Assembly: GCF_014648295.1 (NCBI RefSeq)
Contig: NZ_BMQV01000016.1
Location: 19,273-83,272, forward strand
DNA length: 64,000 nucleotides
Reading direction: 5' to 3'
Origin: Shewanella saliphila
GTDB taxonomy: Bacteria > Pseudomonadota > Gammaproteobacteria > Enterobacterales > Shewanellaceae
The notes below the pieces were generated by a model. That model was not told where the DNA came from and did not search any database. It saw only the letters and a list, made by a program, of their open reading frames with translations. Shown piece after piece: positions 33,270-44,369 of this stretch. Position 1 is the stretch's first letter. Each line of letters starts with the position of its first letter. The position numbers and the translations under genes were made by a program.

Positions 33270-33377
33270 GCCAAAAAATCGGCATATTATGGTAATTCAA
33301 TAAAGACACTCGTAAACTGTCTATATTGCGAGTCATATTTATTTTGTGTCGTTTTCGACTAAGCACTGGAGCCTTAT

Positions 33378-34442
33378 TTGACCACTAAAGTCACTACCAT
33401 GAACTTGTATCTAGAACCTTCAGATACACGCCGTTTAGCCTCATTATGTGGCCCATTCGATGACAACATTAAACAGCTAGAGCGTCGTTTAGGTGTTGAG
33501 ATTATTCATAAAAACAATCACTTCACTATTGTTGGCCTACCGCGTAATGCCTTAAATGCTAATAATTTATTGCGCCAACTGTATATCGAAACCCAAACAG
33601 TCAAAGGCAGCACCCCAGATTTAGAACCCGAAGTCGTCCACTTAGCGATTCAAGAAGCGATCAATCTTGAAGCAGAACAAGAAAACGATGACAGCGGCGT
33701 GCATATTAAAACCAAACGTGGCGTGATTAAGCCGCGCACGCCAAATCAAAGCGTGTACATGCACAATATTACCCGTCACGACATCAGCTTTGGTATTGGC
33801 CCAGCCGGTACAGGCAAAACCTACTTAGCCGTTGCTGCTGCAGTAGACGCCTATGAGCGCCAAGAAGTGCGCCGTATTTTACTGACTCGCCCTGCTGTTG
33901 AGGCCGGTGAAAAACTCGGGTTCTTGCCGGGTGATTTAAGCCAGAAAGTCGACCCTTATTTACGTCCACTTTACGATGCACTGTTTGAAATGATGGGCTT
34001 TGAGAAAGTAGAAAAACTGATTGAACGCAGTGTAATTGAAGTCGCACCACTGGCTTACATGCGTGGTCGTACACTCAACGATGCATTTATTATTTTAGAT
34101 GAAAGTCAAAACACCACGGTTGAACAAATGAAAATGTTCTTAACCCGTATTGGTTTTAATTCACGCGCGGTGATCACCGGCGACATTACTCAAATCGATT
34201 TACCTCGCAGCCAAAAATCAGGACTTCGCCACGCAATTGAAGTATTAAGTGAAGTGCCAGAAATCAGCTTTAACTTCTTTATTGCGCAAGATGTGGTGCG
34301 TCACCCTGTAGTAGCACGAATTGTTGAAGCCTACGAGGCGTTTGAGCAGCAAGAGCAAATCGAAAAAGCGGCAAAAGAGCAAGCTTACCGCGAGCGCGAG
34401 CAAAAACGACTGCAGCAAGAAAAACAGGACCCGGCCCAATGA
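33378..34442 (+). CDS. ybeZ: PhoH-like ATPase YbeZ
   Basis: Cytoplasmic PhoH family P-loop protein (354 residues) with Walker A GPAGTGKT at 141-148 and a Walker B-like FIILDESQN. YbeZ works with the endoribonuclease YbeY in ribosome quality control and RNA processing. The C-terminal 30 residues are highly charged, rich in Glu, Gln, Lys and Arg. The start is TTG with TGGAG upstream. Its stop overlaps the ybeY start by ATGA. Confidence 0.9.
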   Translation: MTTKVTTMNLYLEPSDTRRLASLCGPFDDNIKQLERRLGVEIIHKNNHFTIVGLPRNALNANNLLRQLYIETQTVKGSTPDLEPEVVHLAIQEAINLEAEQENDDSGVHIKTKRGVIKPRTPNQSVYMHNITRHDISFGIGPAGTGKTYLAVAAAVDAYERQEVRRILLTRPAVEAGEKLGFLPGDLSQKVDPYLRPLYDALFEMMGFEKVEKLIERSVIEVAPLAYMRGRTLNDAFIILDESQNTTVEQMKMFLTRIGFNSRAVITGDITQIDLPRSQKSGLRHAIEVLSEVPEISFNFFIAQDVVRHPVVARIVEAYEAFEQQEQIEKAAKEQAYREREQKRLQQEKQDPAQ

Positions 34443-34906
34443 GCCAAGCAATCAAATTAGACCTCGATCTGCAAATTGCAATCGAAGCCTCAAATCTGCC
34501 AACACAAGCAGAGTTTGAAACCTGGGTGCGCACCGCAATTGGTCAAACCATGCCAGAGGTTGAGTTGACCATTAGAGTGGTCGATATAGCCGAAAGCCAA
34601 CAGCTTAATAGTACTTATCGCGGCAAAGACAAACCCACTAACGTGCTGTCTTTTCCTTTTGAGGCGCCGCCAGAAGTTGAACTACCACTTTTAGGTGATT
34701 TAGTGATTTGCGCAAAGGTGGTTGAACAAGAGGCTGCCGAGCAAAATAAACCCTTAAATGCCCATTGGGCACACATGGTCATACACGGCTGCTTGCATTT
34801 GCTAGGTTATGACCATATTATCGACGAGGAAGCCGATGAGATGGAGTCATTAGAGACCCAACTTGTTGAAGGCTTAGGTTTTACAGATCCCTATAAGGAA
34901 GCATAA
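34439..34906 (+). CDS. ybeY: Endoribonuclease YbeY
   Basis: Zinc-dependent endoribonuclease (155 residues) for 16S rRNA 3' end maturation. The metal site is complete: H116, H120 and H126 in the HxxxHxxxxxH motif. Also present is the conserved [14 protein letters not shown]. It overlaps ybeZ by four bases. Confidence 0.95.
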   Translation: MSQAIKLDLDLQIAIEASNLPTQAEFETWVRTAIGQTMPEVELTIRVVDIAESQQLNSTYRGKDKPTNVLSFPFEAPPEVELPLLGDLVICAKVVEQEAAEQNKPLNAHWAHMVIHGCLHLLGYDHIIDEEADEMESLETQLVEGLGFTDPYKEA

Positions 34907-34951
34907 ATAAACGATATTTATCTGGTAGATAGACAAGTTTATAAAAATATT

Positions 34952-35830
34952 ATGAGTGACGATATCCCCCCGAGTACAAGCGCCCACAAGAGAAGCTGGT
35001 TCGATAAAATCAACCAACTATTTCAGGGCGAACCTCAAAATCGCGAAGACTTAGTCGAGGTCATAGCAGGCGCTGAAATGCGCGACCTGATAACCGAAGA
35101 CACTCGCGAAATGATTAAAGGTGTATTAGAGGTTTCCGACCTTCGTGTGCGTGACATTATGATCCCACGTGCACAGATAGTGACCATTCAAATAGACTGT
35201 AGCGTCGAACAATTGTTAGAAACGGTTATCGACTCAGGCCACTCGCGCTTCCCCGTCGTCAATGAAGATAAAGATCATATCGAAGGCATTTTACTGGCTA
35301 AAGATTTGATCAAATTCGGTTTTAAACAGTCTGATGATCCTTTTACTCTTGCACAAGTGATCCGCCCAGCAGTAGTGGTGCCTGAAAGCAAGCGTGTCGA
35401 CGTACTCCTTAAAGAATTCCGCTCGCAACGTTATCATATGGCTATTGTGGTAGATGAATACGGCGGCGTATCAGGTCTTGTGACTATTGAAGATATTTTG
35501 GAAGAAATCGTTGGTGAAATTGAAGACGAATTTGACCATAACTCAGTAGAAGACACCGAAATTAAAAAGCTCAGCAATACGGTATTCATGGTTAAAGCGT
35601 TAACCGAAATTGACGACTTTAACGAAGCCTGCGGTACTCACTTCAGCGACGAAGAGTTCGATACCGTTGGTGGTTTAGTCTCACACGCCTTTGGTCATTT
35701 GCCTGAGCGTAACGAAAGTATTGTTATCGACAATATTGAATTCAAAGTCATCAACGCAGATAACCGCCGCTTAGTGCAACTTCGTGTTAAGCTACCCGAC
35801 CCTAATCTTAGCGAAGAACTCGACGACTAA
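34952..35830 (+). CDS. corC: CorC/HlyC family CBS domain protein YbeX
   Basis: Cytoplasmic protein of 292 residues with two CBS domains (from about residue 68 to 190) and a C-terminal CorC/HlyC domain (FDTVGGLVSHAFGHLPERNE). It has been tied to magnesium and cobalt efflux and, with YbeY, to ribosome metabolism. It sits between ybeY and lnt as in other gammaproteobacteria. Confidence 0.92.
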   Translation: MSDDIPPSTSAHKRSWFDKINQLFQGEPQNREDLVEVIAGAEMRDLITEDTREMIKGVLEVSDLRVRDIMIPRAQIVTIQIDCSVEQLLETVIDSGHSRFPVVNEDKDHIEGILLAKDLIKFGFKQSDDPFTLAQVIRPAVVVPESKRVDVLLKEFRSQRYHMAIVVDEYGGVSGLVTIEDILEEIVGEIEDEFDHNSVEDTEIKKLSNTVFMVKALTEIDDFNEACGTHFSDEEFDTVGGLVSHAFGHLPERNESIVIDNIEFKVINADNRRLVQLRVKLPDPNLSEELDD

Positions 35831-35833
35831 ATC

Positions 35834-37402
35834 GTGTTAAACAATCAATCTGTATACTCTAACTTGAGTATTATCAGTCTGGTGACAGCATTTATTGCTG
35901 GCACCAGCACTGCATTATCTTTTGCGCCATATGAAATCTGGGCCGCTTTCCCGCTCGCACTGACTTTTGCACTATGGCAAAGCCAATCATTAACAGCTAA
36001 ACACAGCCTGTACTACTGGCTAAGCTTTGGTTTTGGTTGCTTTGTTGTGGGTATCAGCTGGGTGCATGTCAGTATTGACACCTTTGGTGGCATGCCCATT
36101 GTCGTGTCGATGGCATTAATGGCTATCTTAGCGCTGTATTTAGCCATTTATCCTGCTCTGTGTGGCTATATACTCAGTAAACTATCCAAAACACGTCAAC
36201 ATGCCTTATCCCCATATTTAACCTATTTAGGCTTGTTCCCTGCATTATGGGTATTAACTGAATGGCTAAGAGGTTGGGTATTAACCGGATTCCCATGGAT
36301 ATGGGCAGGTTACAGCCAAACAGTTGGGCCATTAAGTGAGCTAGCCAGTTTTATTGGCGCGCTTGGACTGAGTTTTATTGTTGCACTAGTGGCTGGCGCA
36401 TTGGTGTTACTCACACAAAAACGCCTATTACCTGTGTTAATTATTATCCCAATTTTAGCGTTAAGCGCATGGGCTGCACCGCAGTTAAACCCCATCGCGC
36501 CAAGCGGAAAGTCTGTCAAAGTTGCCTTAGTGCAAGGTAACATTTCCCAAAGCATGAAGTGGGAGCCCGACGCATTGTGGCCAACCATGCTGAAATACAT
36601 GGACCTCACTCGCGCCCAGTTTGATGAAACATCCAGTGTAGATATTGTCATTTGGCCAGAAGCTGCAATACCAGCGCCTGAAGTCATGGTGGAAGACTTT
36701 TTATTCAATGCCAACCAAGTGGCCAACATCAACAATACTGCCATTATCACTGGCATTATAAGCCACCAGCAAGATGACTATTTTAACTCGCTAATTGTAT
36801 TGGGCAACTATAATCAAAAGCAGCAACAGAGCGCAGATTACCTCGGTAATGGCGCTAATGAATTTAAAAAACATCATTTGCTGCCTATAGGTGAGTTTGT
36901 GCCTTTTGGTGATTTACTGCGTCCCATCGCCCCGTTTTTTAATTTACCTATGTCGTCATTTCAACGGGGAGCTTTCACCCAAAAAAACCTGACCGCAGTG
37001 GGTTACCATATTGCTCCAGCCATTTGTTATGAAATAGTGTTTCCAGAACAAGTTAGAGCAAGTGTAACCGAGCAAACAGACATGCTGTTAACCGTTTCAA
37101 ACGATGCTTGGTTTGGCGCATCTAACGGGCCATTACAGCACATGGAAATAGCCCAGATGCGCGCTATTGAAATGGGTAAACCCCTGCTACGTGGCACCAA
37201 CAATGGCGTCACCGCTGTCGTCGACCCATACGGGCACATCACAGATGCGATTCCACAATTTGAAACCGGCGTATTAGTCGCAGATGTCGCGCTATACACA
37301 GGCGAAACTTGGTTTAAAAAAATAGGTCAATTGCCTCTGCTAATATTATGCGGCTTTTTGATATTACTTGGCGTGGCAAATTATCTGCGTAAAAACCGTT
37401 AA
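35834..37402 (+). CDS. lnt: Apolipoprotein N-acyltransferase
   Basis: Inner membrane enzyme (522 residues) that adds the third acyl chain to lipoproteins. Several membrane helices precede a periplasmic nitrilase-like domain with the triad E276 (IWPEAA), K346 (KHHLLPIGE) and C398 (CYEIVF). The start is GTG, three bases after the corC stop, so the genes are coupled. A terminator follows. Confidence 0.95.
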   Translation: MLNNQSVYSNLSIISLVTAFIAGTSTALSFAPYEIWAAFPLALTFALWQSQSLTAKHSLYYWLSFGFGCFVVGISWVHVSIDTFGGMPIVVSMALMAILALYLAIYPALCGYILSKLSKTRQHALSPYLTYLGLFPALWVLTEWLRGWVLTGFPWIWAGYSQTVGPLSELASFIGALGLSFIVALVAGALVLLTQKRLLPVLIIIPILALSAWAAPQLNPIAPSGKSVKVALVQGNISQSMKWEPDALWPTMLKYMDLTRAQFDETSSVDIVIWPEAAIPAPEVMVEDFLFNANQVANINNTAIITGIISHQQDDYFNSLIVLGNYNQKQQQSADYLGNGANEFKKHHLLPIGEFVPFGDLLRPIAPFFNLPMSSFQRGAFTQKNLTAVGYHIAPAICYEIVFPEQVRASVTEQTDMLLTVSNDAWFGASNGPLQHMEIAQMRAIEMGKPLLRGTNNGVTAVVDPYGHITDAIPQFETGVLVADVALYTGETWFKKIGQLPLLILCGFLILLGVANYLRKNR

Positions 37403-37417
37403 CGTTAATAATAATCT

Positions 37418-37452
37418 AAATAGGTTATCTCATTGAGGTAACCTATTTTTTT
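37418..37452 (+). terminator. Terminator after lnt
   Basis: AAATAGGTTA and TAACCTATTT arms around a short loop, ending in seven T bases, within 20 bases of the lnt stop. Confidence 0.88.
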
Positions 37453-37558
37453 ATCTCGTGCTTACTCCTATTCCCGTTGAAACCACTGGCATGGTTAAAT
37501 ATTGAACTATATTAACTTAGGTAACGTAATAGCTAATACACAGCCACTGGAGGTTACT

Positions 37559-37849
37559 ATGCAACTATCAGAGATAAAGTCAGCCATTAGCCAGCAAGCG
37601 CAACACCCAACCATTATCAGTTATGCTGATTCAAACCATTACTTACTTGGGATAGAAGATGAGCAAGGGAATTTCAAGAGTGCTCGTGATAAAACAGGCA
37701 AGTTAATGAGCCTTAATTCCATTACCCAAGCGGAGGAATTACTTAAACAGCAAGGGATCCATTACGCCATGATTGAAATTCAAACGGCATACGATGAAAT
37801 GATCGGTAACAGCAGCAGTCATCATTGCCGTTACCGAGTTGAGTTTTAA
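37559..37849 (+). CDS. Small protein resembling DUF6482
   Basis: Protein of 96 residues with a strong ribosome site (TGGAGG, five bases before the ATG). The stretch ISYADSNHYLLGIEDEQGNFKSARD resembles DUF6482 proteins known from Shewanella and Vibrio, whose function is unknown. No signal peptide or membrane segment. It stands alone between lnt and a convergent gene. An open frame extends 19 codons upstream but with no ribosome site. Confidence 0.65.
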   Translation: MQLSEIKSAISQQAQHPTIISYADSNHYLLGIEDEQGNFKSARDKTGKLMSLNSITQAEELLKQQGIHYAMIEIQTAYDEMIGNSSSHHCRYRVEF

Positions 37850-37867
37850 CCTCACTAGCCATAGCCT

Positions 37868-38368
37868 TTATGGTGTGAGCGGCTCGCGTGAAAACTCATT
37901 ATTGTCACATTTAGGACACTCGGGGATTACCCCTGGAAAATCGATTTGCATTTCGTGACCGCACTTATTGCACGTCAATTTACCTTGGTTAATGATTTCC
38001 CCAGATTTATACACCCCATGATGCTTAAAATCTTGTAATAGTTCATGCCATTCAACCTGGCTTCTGTCGGTAATTTCACTGAGCCATTGCCATAATGTGT
38101 TCTCAATACCAATGACTGTCGGGCTGAGACTCAAATTATCTTCATTTTTTTCATTTAAAAAGTTGGCAATGTCTCGCTTTAAAAATTCTTCTACTAAAGC
38201 TAACTCTTCTTCATCGGCATTTGATTTTAGTTGTAGATAGGCTTTTCCTTTGGTGACAGACTCAAACAAACTTTTAGCTGTCAATGAGTTATCTTGTTCA
38301 AACGTGGTTTTCACCTGTTCAAATAGTGATTGATATAAGGCTAATAGTGCTGAACTTTTTCCACTCAT
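37868..38368 (-). CDS. Zinc ribbon-containing protein, YbeL / DUF1451 family
   Basis: Cytoplasmic protein of 166 residues. The C-terminus has a zinc ribbon with CNKCGH and CPKCDN pairs; the rest is predicted helical. It resembles YbeL, which in Escherichia coli also lies near leuS. Function unknown. A good ribosome site (AAGGAG) precedes the ATG. It is divergent from leuS. Confidence 0.82.
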   Translation of the reverse strand: MSGKSSALLALYQSLFEQVKTTFEQDNSLTAKSLFESVTKGKAYLQLKSNADEEELALVEEFLKRDIANFLNEKNEDNLSLSPTVIGIENTLWQWLSEITDRSQVEWHELLQDFKHHGVYKSGEIINQGKLTCNKCGHEMQIDFPGVIPECPKCDNNEFSREPLTP

Positions 38369-38488
38369 AGTTAATACTCCTTAATACGCACCTTTTTAAT
38401 AGATCACTTCTGGTTTATTCTATGCAGTTATAAATCGCGCTGTTGAGCGTTAGATCAAACAATAGGCGGCATGGCCGGAAATAGATTG

Positions 38489-41080
38489 ATGCAAGAGCAA
38501 TATAATCCCTCAGAAATTGAAGCCTTAGTGCAAACGCACTGGCAAGAACATAAAACCTTTGAAGTCACTGAAGATGAAAGCAAAGAGAAATTCTATTGTC
38601 TTTCTATGTTCCCGTACCCTTCAGGTCGTCTTCACATGGGCCACGTCCGTAACTACACCATAGGTGATGTTGTGGCACGATATCAACGTTTGCAAGGTAA
38701 AAATGTTTTGCAACCGATTGGTTGGGACTCATTTGGTCTGCCTGCAGAAAATGCCGCGATCAATAACAAGACGTCTCCTGCGCCGTGGACATACGAAAAC
38801 ATCGACTACATGAAAAACCAGCTTAAATTATTAGGCTTTGGTTATGACTGGAGCCGTGAAATTGCCACTTGTACACCTGAGTATTATCGCTGGGAACAGT
38901 GGTTTTTCACTAAGTTGTATGAAAAAGGCCTAGTGTATAAAAAAACCTCATCAGTAAACTGGTGTCCAAACGACGAAACCGTACTGGCTAACGAGCAAGT
39001 ACAAGACGGTTGTTGCTGGCGCTGTGACACTGAAGTCGTGCAAAAAGAAATTCCACAGTGGTTTATTAAAATTACTGACTACGCTGAAGAGCTGCTTAAC
39101 GACATCGATACATTAGATGGCTGGCCTGAACAGGTTAAAGCCATGCAACGTAACTGGATTGGTCGTAGTGAAGGTATCGAAATGACCTTTGCAGTCGCTG
39201 ACAGTGACGACAGCTTTGATATCTATACCACTCGTCCTGATACATTAATGGGCGTGACCTATGTTGCCATTGCAGCTGGTCACCCACTTGCAATACAAGC
39301 CGCTGAAAACAACCCGCAATTAGCTGAGTTTTTAGAAGAATGTAAAAACGCTGACACCACCGAAGCCGCCATGGCCTCTATGGAGAAAAAAGGCGTTGCA
39401 ACCGGTTTCAACGCAGTTCACCCAATTTCAGGCAAACTTGTGCCAATTTGGGTCGCTAACTTTGTATTGATGAATTACGGCACGGGTGCGGTGATGTCTG
39501 TGCCTGCACATGATCAACGCGATTATGAGTTTGCCACTAAGTACAATTTAGCCATTGAAGCGGTCATTAAGCCACTTGAAGGCGAGTTAGACGTAAGCAA
39601 AGAAGCGTTCACCGACAAAGGTGTGGTGTTTAATTCTGGTGATGCTTTCCCTGAATTAGACGGCCTAGCGTTTCAAGCAGCATTTGATGCCATCGACGCG
39701 CGCTTAACCACTGAAGGTAAAGGTAAGCGTCAGGTGAATTACCGTCTACGTGATTGGGGTGTTTCTCGCCAGCGTTACTGGGGTGCACCTATCCCAATGG
39801 TCACTTTAGCTGACGGCACTGTTATCCCTACACCAGAAGATCAACTGCCAGTGATTCTGCCAGAAGATGTGGTGATGGACGGGATTCAAAGCCCAATTAA
39901 AGCCGATAAAGCGTGGGCAGAAACCACTGTCGACGGCCAACCAGCACTGCGTGAAACCGATACTTTTGACACCTTTATGGAGTCATCTTGGTACTACGCA
40001 CGTTACTGTAGTCCACATGCAGATGAGATGTTAGATCCTGCTAAAGCCAACTACTGGTTACCTGTCGATCAATACATTGGTGGTATTGAACACGCCTGTA
40101 TGCATTTGCTTTACTTCCGTTTTTTCCACAAGTTATTACGTGATGCCGGTTTAGTTAACAGTAATGAGCCAGCTAAACAGCTATTAACTCAAGGCATGGT
40201 ATTGGCTGACGCTTACTACTACACCAATGAAAAAGGTGCCCGCGTATGGGTGTCACCTTTAGAAGTGACCGTAGAAGAAAAAGACGATAAAGGCCGTATT
40301 CTTAAAGCCGTAGACAGCAAAGGCAATGAACTGGTTTACACCGGTATGAGCAAGATGTCTAAATCAAAAAATAACGGTATCGACCCACAAGTCATGGTCG
40401 AAAAATACGGTGCTGACACCGTCCGTTTATTTATGATGTTCGCATCACCTCCAGAGCTGACTCTTGAGTGGCAAGAGTCTGGCGTTGAAGGAGCGCACCG
40501 CTTTATTAAGCGTTTCTGGAAACTGGCCAGCGACCATGTTGCAGCAGGCCCAACAGAAGCACTTGATGCCAGCAAATTAAACGCGAACCAAAAAGCGTTG
40601 CGCCGTGAACTACATAAAACGATTGCAAAAGTCAGTGATGACATCGCGCGTCGTCAAATGTTTAACACCGCCGTTGCGTCAGTAATGGAATTGATGAATC
40701 ACTTATTAAAAGCACCACAAGAAAGCGCACAAGACCGTGCCTTACTTGCTGAAGCGCTTTCTGCAGTGACACGTCTTCTTTACCCAATCGTGCCGCACAT
40801 TGCCTTTACCGTGTGGAAAGAGCTGGGTAACCAAAACAACATCGAAGACAGCCGCTGGCCAGAAGTTGACGAGTCTGCATTAGTTGAAGACAGTAAACTT
40901 ATTGTGGTTCAAGTGAACGGTAAAGTGCGTGCAAAAATCACCGTAGCTGCCGATGCATCTAAAGAAGATGTGGAAGCACTCGGCATGAGCGATGAGCATG
41001 TACAAAAACACACTGAAGGCTTAAGCATACGTAAAGTGATTTACGTGCCAGGCAAACTGTTAAGCATTGTGGCTAATTAA
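38489..41080 (+). CDS. leuS: Leucyl-tRNA synthetase
   Basis: Class I synthetase of 863 residues charging tRNA-Leu. HMGH (in [12 protein letters not shown]) and KMSKS (KMSKSKNNG) are the ATP-binding signatures, with the editing domain between. The start at the [10 protein letters not shown] methionine agrees with homologues; an ATG six codons earlier (38471) is also open. It heads the block down to rlmH. Confidence 0.96.
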   Translation: MQEQYNPSEIEALVQTHWQEHKTFEVTEDESKEKFYCLSMFPYPSGRLHMGHVRNYTIGDVVARYQRLQGKNVLQPIGWDSFGLPAENAAINNKTSPAPWTYENIDYMKNQLKLLGFGYDWSREIATCTPEYYRWEQWFFTKLYEKGLVYKKTSSVNWCPNDETVLANEQVQDGCCWRCDTEVVQKEIPQWFIKITDYAEELLNDIDTLDGWPEQVKAMQRNWIGRSEGIEMTFAVADSDDSFDIYTTRPDTLMGVTYVAIAAGHPLAIQAAENNPQLAEFLEECKNADTTEAAMASMEKKGVATGFNAVHPISGKLVPIWVANFVLMNYGTGAVMSVPAHDQRDYEFATKYNLAIEAVIKPLEGELDVSKEAFTDKGVVFNSGDAFPELDGLAFQAAFDAIDARLTTEGKGKRQVNYRLRDWGVSRQRYWGAPIPMVTLADGTVIPTPEDQLPVILPEDVVMDGIQSPIKADKAWAETTVDGQPALRETDTFDTFMESSWYYARYCSPHADEMLDPAKANYWLPVDQYIGGIEHACMHLLYFRFFHKLLRDAGLVNSNEPAKQLLTQGMVLADAYYYTNEKGARVWVSPLEVTVEEKDDKGRILKAVDSKGNELVYTGMSKMSKSKNNGIDPQVMVEKYGADTVRLFMMFASPPELTLEWQESGVEGAHRFIKRFWKLASDHVAAGPTEALDASKLNANQKALRRELHKTIAKVSDDIARRQMFNTAVASVMELMNHLLKAPQESAQDRALLAEALSAVTRLLYPIVPHIAFTVWKELGNQNNIEDSRWPEVDESALVEDSKLIVVQVNGKVRAKITVAADASKEDVEALGMSDEHVQKHTEGLSIRKVIYVPGKLLSIVAN

Positions 41081-41143
41081 TCGTTAACCACAACGACAAC
41101 ACCCTGTGGGAGTGAGCAACTCTCACAGGTTGTAATATTAACC

Positions 41144-41668
41144 ATGCAATATACAAGGATGCCTCCCCTCACTATGCTAGCCAAAAAAATCTGTTTAGCC
41201 ATAATGACCCTGGTGCTACTGACTACTGCCGGTTGCGGTTTTAAACTGCAGCGCAGTTACTCAATTCCTGCTGAGTTAGCCGAACTGCACTTAAGCAGTA
41301 GCGACGAATACAGCGAATTAACCCGCCTTGTACGTGACCGCTTACGCATTAACCGAATTACCCTTGTTAATGCCGCTGATAAAACACCCACATTGCGCTT
41401 AATCAACGACACATTAGAACGTGCCACCTTGTCACTATACCCAACCGGTAACGTTGCAGAATACGAACTCATTTATGTAGTCCATTACTCGGTCACGCTT
41501 CCGGGAGAAGAGCCACAAGAGTTTGACACCGAAATTCGCCGAGATTATCAAGACGATCCACGGACCGCATTAGCAAAAAGTCGTGAAATGGAATTGTTGC
41601 TAAAAGAAATGCGAGTACAAGCAGCCGACTACATTATTCAAACCCTGGCATCAATTGGAGCAGAATAA
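41144..41668 (+). CDS. lptE: LPS assembly lipoprotein LptE
   Basis: Outer membrane lipoprotein that plugs and supports LptD in lipopolysaccharide export. The signal peptide ends in the lipobox TTAGC followed by GFKL, as in LptE. The start is uncertain: ATG codons at 41144, 41159 and 41174 are all open and none has a clear ribosome site; the last gives the shortest and most usual signal peptide. Its stop overlaps the holA start (TAATG). Confidence 0.9.
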   Translation: MQYTRMPPLTMLAKKICLAIMTLVLLTTAGCGFKLQRSYSIPAELAELHLSSSDEYSELTRLVRDRLRINRITLVNAADKTPTLRLINDTLERATLSLYPTGNVAEYELIYVVHYSVTLPGEEPQEFDTEIRRDYQDDPRTALAKSREMELLLKEMRVQAADYIIQTLASIGAE

Positions 41669-42702
41669 TGCGGGTCTACCCCGATCAGCTAAAACAACAC
41701 CTTAAAAACTTACCTGATTGTTTTTTATTATTTGGTGATGATCCCTGGCTAATCGAAAACAGCAAACAACACATTCTTGCTGCCGCTAAAAAGCAGGGGT
41801 TTGAAGAACGGGTGCAACTCAGCCAAGAAACTGGCTTCAACTGGAACGAGTTAATTCAAGAGTGGCAAGCCATGAGCTTATTTGCCAGTCGACGGATTGT
41901 GGAATTAACCTTACCCCAAGGTAAGCCCGGCACTGAGGGGGCGGCAGCATTTAAAACCTTGCTACAACACCCAAACCCCGACATGCTGTTAATTGTTCAA
42001 GGTCCTAAGGCAGGCGCAGAACAAACCAACAGCAAATGGTTTAAGTCGCTTGACGCAAAAGGCATCTACCTGCCTTGCACTACCCCTGAAGGCAAACAAT
42101 TTGAACGCTGGCTCGACAGCCGCATTGCTCATTACAGCCTCACGGTACATCATGATGCGAAAGCCATGTTATTTACCTTGTTTGAAGGCAACTTATTAGC
42201 CGCAGAACAAGCAATGCAAATGCTGCAACTACTCAGCCCTAAGCAAAATATTACCCCAGAGCAACTTAACCAATACTTTGAAGACCAATCGCGCTTTAGT
42301 GTATTTCAGCTGTGCGATGCCATATTGGCCAATCACCAAAAGCAGGCGCAACACATGTTGGCGCAACTGCAAGCTGAAGGCACTGCAATGCCGATTTTAA
42401 TGTGGGCATTGTTTAAAGAAATTAACTTGCTGCTTACGTTAAAGCTTGCTCAACACAATGGTGAGCAGCTCAATCAGTTATGGGGGAAATACCGAATTTG
42501 GGATAAACGTAAACCGTTATTTCAAGCGGCACTGACACGTTTAGATCTCGACCACATCGAACACATGCTCGCTTTTGCCTCTAAGCTTGAACTCAATCTT
42601 AAGCAAAAAGGCATTGAAGACTGGGTCGGCATTAGCCATCTTTGCATTTTATTCGACCCGCGAGCACACAACCGTCTGGCGCATATCGAACTCACGGATT
42701 AA
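41668..42702 (+). CDS. holA: DNA polymerase III delta subunit
   Basis: Clamp-loader subunit that opens the sliding clamp (344 residues, normal length). The opening MRVYPDQLKQHL and FLLFGDDPWLIENSK are typical. It is translationally coupled to lptE and lies 16 bases before nadD. Confidence 0.92.
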   Translation: MRVYPDQLKQHLKNLPDCFLLFGDDPWLIENSKQHILAAAKKQGFEERVQLSQETGFNWNELIQEWQAMSLFASRRIVELTLPQGKPGTEGAAAFKTLLQHPNPDMLLIVQGPKAGAEQTNSKWFKSLDAKGIYLPCTTPEGKQFERWLDSRIAHYSLTVHHDAKAMLFTLFEGNLLAAEQAMQMLQLLSPKQNITPEQLNQYFEDQSRFSVFQLCDAILANHQKQAQHMLAQLQAEGTAMPILMWALFKEINLLLTLKLAQHNGEQLNQLWGKYRIWDKRKPLFQAALTRLDLDHIEHMLAFASKLELNLKQKGIEDWVGISHLCILFDPRAHNRLAHIELTD

Positions 42703-42718
42703 CAATAAAGGACAACAC

Positions 42719-43354
42719 ATGCGAATTGGTATATTGGGCGGTACATTTGACCCCATTCACCTTGGCCATATCAATCCAGCATTAGACGTCAAACAGCAGC
42801 TTAATTTAGACCAGGTATGGTTAATGCCTAACCACATTCCACCACACAAAAATAGCACTATGGTCAGCAGCTATCATCGTTTAGAAATGGTCAAATTAGT
42901 CTGTCAGCAATACCCTCTGTTTGAATTGTGCGACATCGAAATCGACCGTGATACACCCTCCTACAGTGTTACCACTCTGACCTTACTCACACAGCAATAC
43001 CCTGAACATGAGTTCTTTTTTATCATGGGCATGGACTCATTTATTCAATTACCATTGTGGCATCGATGGCAATCATTGTTTTCTCTGTGTCATATCGCCC
43101 TATGTCAACGCCCCGGATGGACAATGGATGCCCAAAGTGAAATGGCCAAACAATTGCTATTTCGCCATGCACAGGCCAGCGAGTTGACGTTAAAAAATCA
43201 CGCTACTCATGGAAAGATATTCAGCGTTAACAGTCAGCTCGTAAATATTTCATCAACCGAAATACGTCAACAATTGGCGCAAAATGCTGATACCAGTAAA
43301 GTATTATTGTCCTCAACGCGCCAATACATCGACCAACATCAGCTCTATCGATAA
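42719..43354 (+). CDS. nadD: Nicotinate-nucleotide adenylyltransferase
   Basis: NAD pathway enzyme (211 residues) making deamido-NAD. The nucleotidyltransferase signature GGTFDPIHLGHIN is at residues 6-18, and ISSTEIRQQL is near the end. AAAGGA lies before the ATG. The reading frame is open far upstream inside holA, but only this start fits the family. Confidence 0.94.
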   Translation: MRIGILGGTFDPIHLGHINPALDVKQQLNLDQVWLMPNHIPPHKNSTMVSSYHRLEMVKLVCQQYPLFELCDIEIDRDTPSYSVTTLTLLTQQYPEHEFFFIMGMDSFIQLPLWHRWQSLFSLCHIALCQRPGWTMDAQSEMAKQLLFRHAQASELTLKNHATHGKIFSVNSQLVNISSTEIRQQLAQNADTSKVLLSSTRQYIDQHQLYR

Positions 43355-43442
43355 CGCCAACCTGATTAAATAAGCTTAATTGCGCATTCACAGCGAATTT
43401 GAGTATAATACTCCGTTAATTTTTACTAATGAGGTACTTCGA

Positions 43443-43772
43443 GTGCAAGGCACCGAACTAAAAGATTTCGTTATCGATAAAATCGATGATTTAAAAGCTA
43501 AAAACATTACTGTTTTAGACGTGTCTAAACAGTCAACCATCACAGACACCATGATCATCTGTACTGGTACATCAAAAACTCACGTTCGTTCAATCGGCGA
43601 ACACGTCATTGTTTCTGCTAAAGATGCTGGCGTACAACCTCTAGGGGTTGAAGGTCGTGACAGCAGCGAATGGGTACTGGTCGACTTAGGCCCCGTTATT
43701 TTGCATGTTATGCAAGAACAAACTCGTGATTACTACGAGCTTGAAAAATTATGGTCTGAACACAGCGCATAA
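43443..43772 (+). CDS. rsfS: Ribosomal silencing factor RsfS
   Basis: Binds ribosomal protein L14 and blocks subunit joining when nutrients are low. From the GTG at 43443 the protein has 109 residues and opens like RsfS of Escherichia coli ([17 protein letters not shown]). GAGG lies 12 bases upstream. A TTG at 43380 would add 21 unlikely residues. The stop overlaps rlmH (TAATG). Confidence 0.92.
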   Translation: MQGTELKDFVIDKIDDLKAKNITVLDVSKQSTITDTMIICTGTSKTHVRSIGEHVIVSAKDAGVQPLGVEGRDSSEWVLVDLGPVILHVMQEQTRDYYELEKLWSEHSA

Positions 43773-44242
43773 TGAAGTTACAGCTTATTGCCGTTGGCAC
43801 AAAAATGCCTGACTGGGTTACCCGAGGTTTCGAAGAGTATCAACGCCGTTTCCCAAGAGATATGGCTTTGGAACTTATCGAAATACCTGCGGGAAAACGC
43901 GGGAAAAATGCAGATATAGCCCGAATTCTTCACAAGGAAGGCGAGCTCATGTTAGCGGCGGTAGCCAAAGGTAACCATATTGTCAGCTTAGATTTACCCG
44001 GTAAAAACTGGACAACGCCAGACCTTGCCGAGCAAATGACAAAATGGCAGCTCGACGGCAGAGATGTCAGCTTGCTTATTGGTGGCCCAGAAGGACTCTC
44101 ACCTGCTTGTAAAGAGGCGGCCAACCAAAGCTGGTGCTTATCTGCACTAACCCTACCCCATCCTTTGGTGCGGGTTATTGTGGCAGAAAGCCTCTACCGT
44201 GCATGGAGCATTAACAACAACCATCCTTATCACCGAGAATAA
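43772..44242 (+). CDS. rlmH: 23S rRNA pseudouridine-1915 N3-methyltransferase
   Basis: SPOUT-class methyltransferase of 156 residues, normal length. The SAM-binding knot includes [12 protein letters not shown] and the end reads [15 protein letters not shown], a near-invariant RlmH ending. Coupled to rsfS. Confidence 0.96.
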   Translation: MKLQLIAVGTKMPDWVTRGFEEYQRRFPRDMALELIEIPAGKRGKNADIARILHKEGELMLAAVAKGNHIVSLDLPGKNWTTPDLAEQMTKWQLDGRDVSLLIGGPEGLSPACKEAANQSWCLSALTLPHPLVRVIVAESLYRAWSINNNHPYHRE

Positions 44243-44369
44243 GCGTTGAGCATAGATAATTAGGCCAATCGATAATGATTATCATGCAACTCTTTTTTTC
44301 ATATTCATCAGCTGATACAGTGATCTTTTTCAGTCAACCTTCCACTTTATAACGACGGGGATAGCATAA

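Noticed and set aside
41101..41137. Hairpin after leuS as a terminator
   Set aside because: CCTGTGGGAG and CTCTCACAGG pair imperfectly and no T run follows; leuS and lptE are probably one transcript.
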